Assembly: GCA_964407525.1 (NCBI GenBank)
Contig: CAYOWC010000319.1
Span: 1-5,455 of the forward strand
Length of the DNA stretch: 5,455 bases
Source: DUZB01 sp964407525
GTDB taxonomy: Bacteria; Desulfobacterota; DSM-4660; Desulfatiglandales; Desulfatiglandaceae
Direction of reading: 5' to 3'
The stretch's first letter is position 1; every line of letters starts with the position of its first letter. The notes under the pieces were generated by a model. That model did no database searches, was not told the origin of the DNA, and saw only the letters and a list, made by a program, of their open reading frames with translations. Positions 5,391 to 5,455 of the stretch are shown here, one piece after another. A program made the translations under genes and the position numbers.

Positions 5391-5455
5391 GTTTCAGGTT
5401 TCAGGTGTCAGGCGGGTAATAATAGACAGAATTTCTTCATTCCTGAAACCTGAAC
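5391..5455. repeat. Inverted heptad repeat (TTTCAGG type), cut by the window end
   Basis: The left arm holds three consecutive heptads, TTTCAGG (5392-5398), TTTCAGG (5399-5405) and TGTCAGG (5406-5412). The right arm holds the reverse complement, CCTGAAA (5442-5448) and CCTGAAC (5449-5455), and runs off the window. The 29-bp spacer has no feature that I recognise. The design, tandem 7-mers in inverted arms, is the same as in the 1569-1737 element, but the heptad sequence differs. Confidence 0.65.

Overview
The window reads like part of an anaerobic bacterial chromosome, most plausibly a Desulfobacterota (deltaproteobacterial) sulfate reducer or syntroph. This is inferred from three things: a Wood-Ljungdahl type methyltetrahydrofolate methyltransferase homologue, a GT2/DUF2304/B12-radical-SAM/GT2 envelope cassette, and short-period (7-8 bp) intergenic repeats. 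No rRNA, tRNA, CRISPR array or transposase gene was seen. All convincing genes lie on the + strand.

Left part (1-1427): a degraded metabolic region. A short 8-bp-periodic repeat (15-46) abuts a coding fragment of unrecognised family (30-224). The fragment's stop overlaps the TTG start of an AcsE-like pterin-binding methyltransferase (221-1000), which looks intact and keeps the expected pterin-site residues. It is followed by a pseudogene (about 1031-1427): only the C-terminal end of a DUF2207 membrane protein, broken again by one extra C in a run of nine.

Middle (1428-1778): a 351-bp gene-free stretch. It holds a sequence very like the conserved 3' domain of a T-box riboswitch (CCGTTATC, then AGTGGTACCGCG), preceded by a foldable stem region but not followed by any aminoacyl-tRNA synthetase or amino-acid gene. 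Next comes an approximately 170-bp inverted-repeat element whose arms are each four tandem TTAGCNN heptads, then a weak promoter candidate directly before the next gene.

Right part (1779-5312): a probable co-transcribed set of four genes. They encode a polyprenyl-phosphate-type GT2 glycosyltransferase, a DUF2304 small membrane protein that commonly partners such enzymes, a cobalamin-binding radical SAM enzyme, and a second GT2 glycosyltransferase. Together they suggest assembly of a cell-surface glycan: one enzyme may load sugar onto a lipid carrier with its membrane partner, one may modify a lipid or sugar by radical chemistry, and one may extend the chain. The substrates cannot be read from sequence. 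The final 143 bp are non-coding and end in a second inverted heptad repeat (TTTCAGG type), cut by the window edge.
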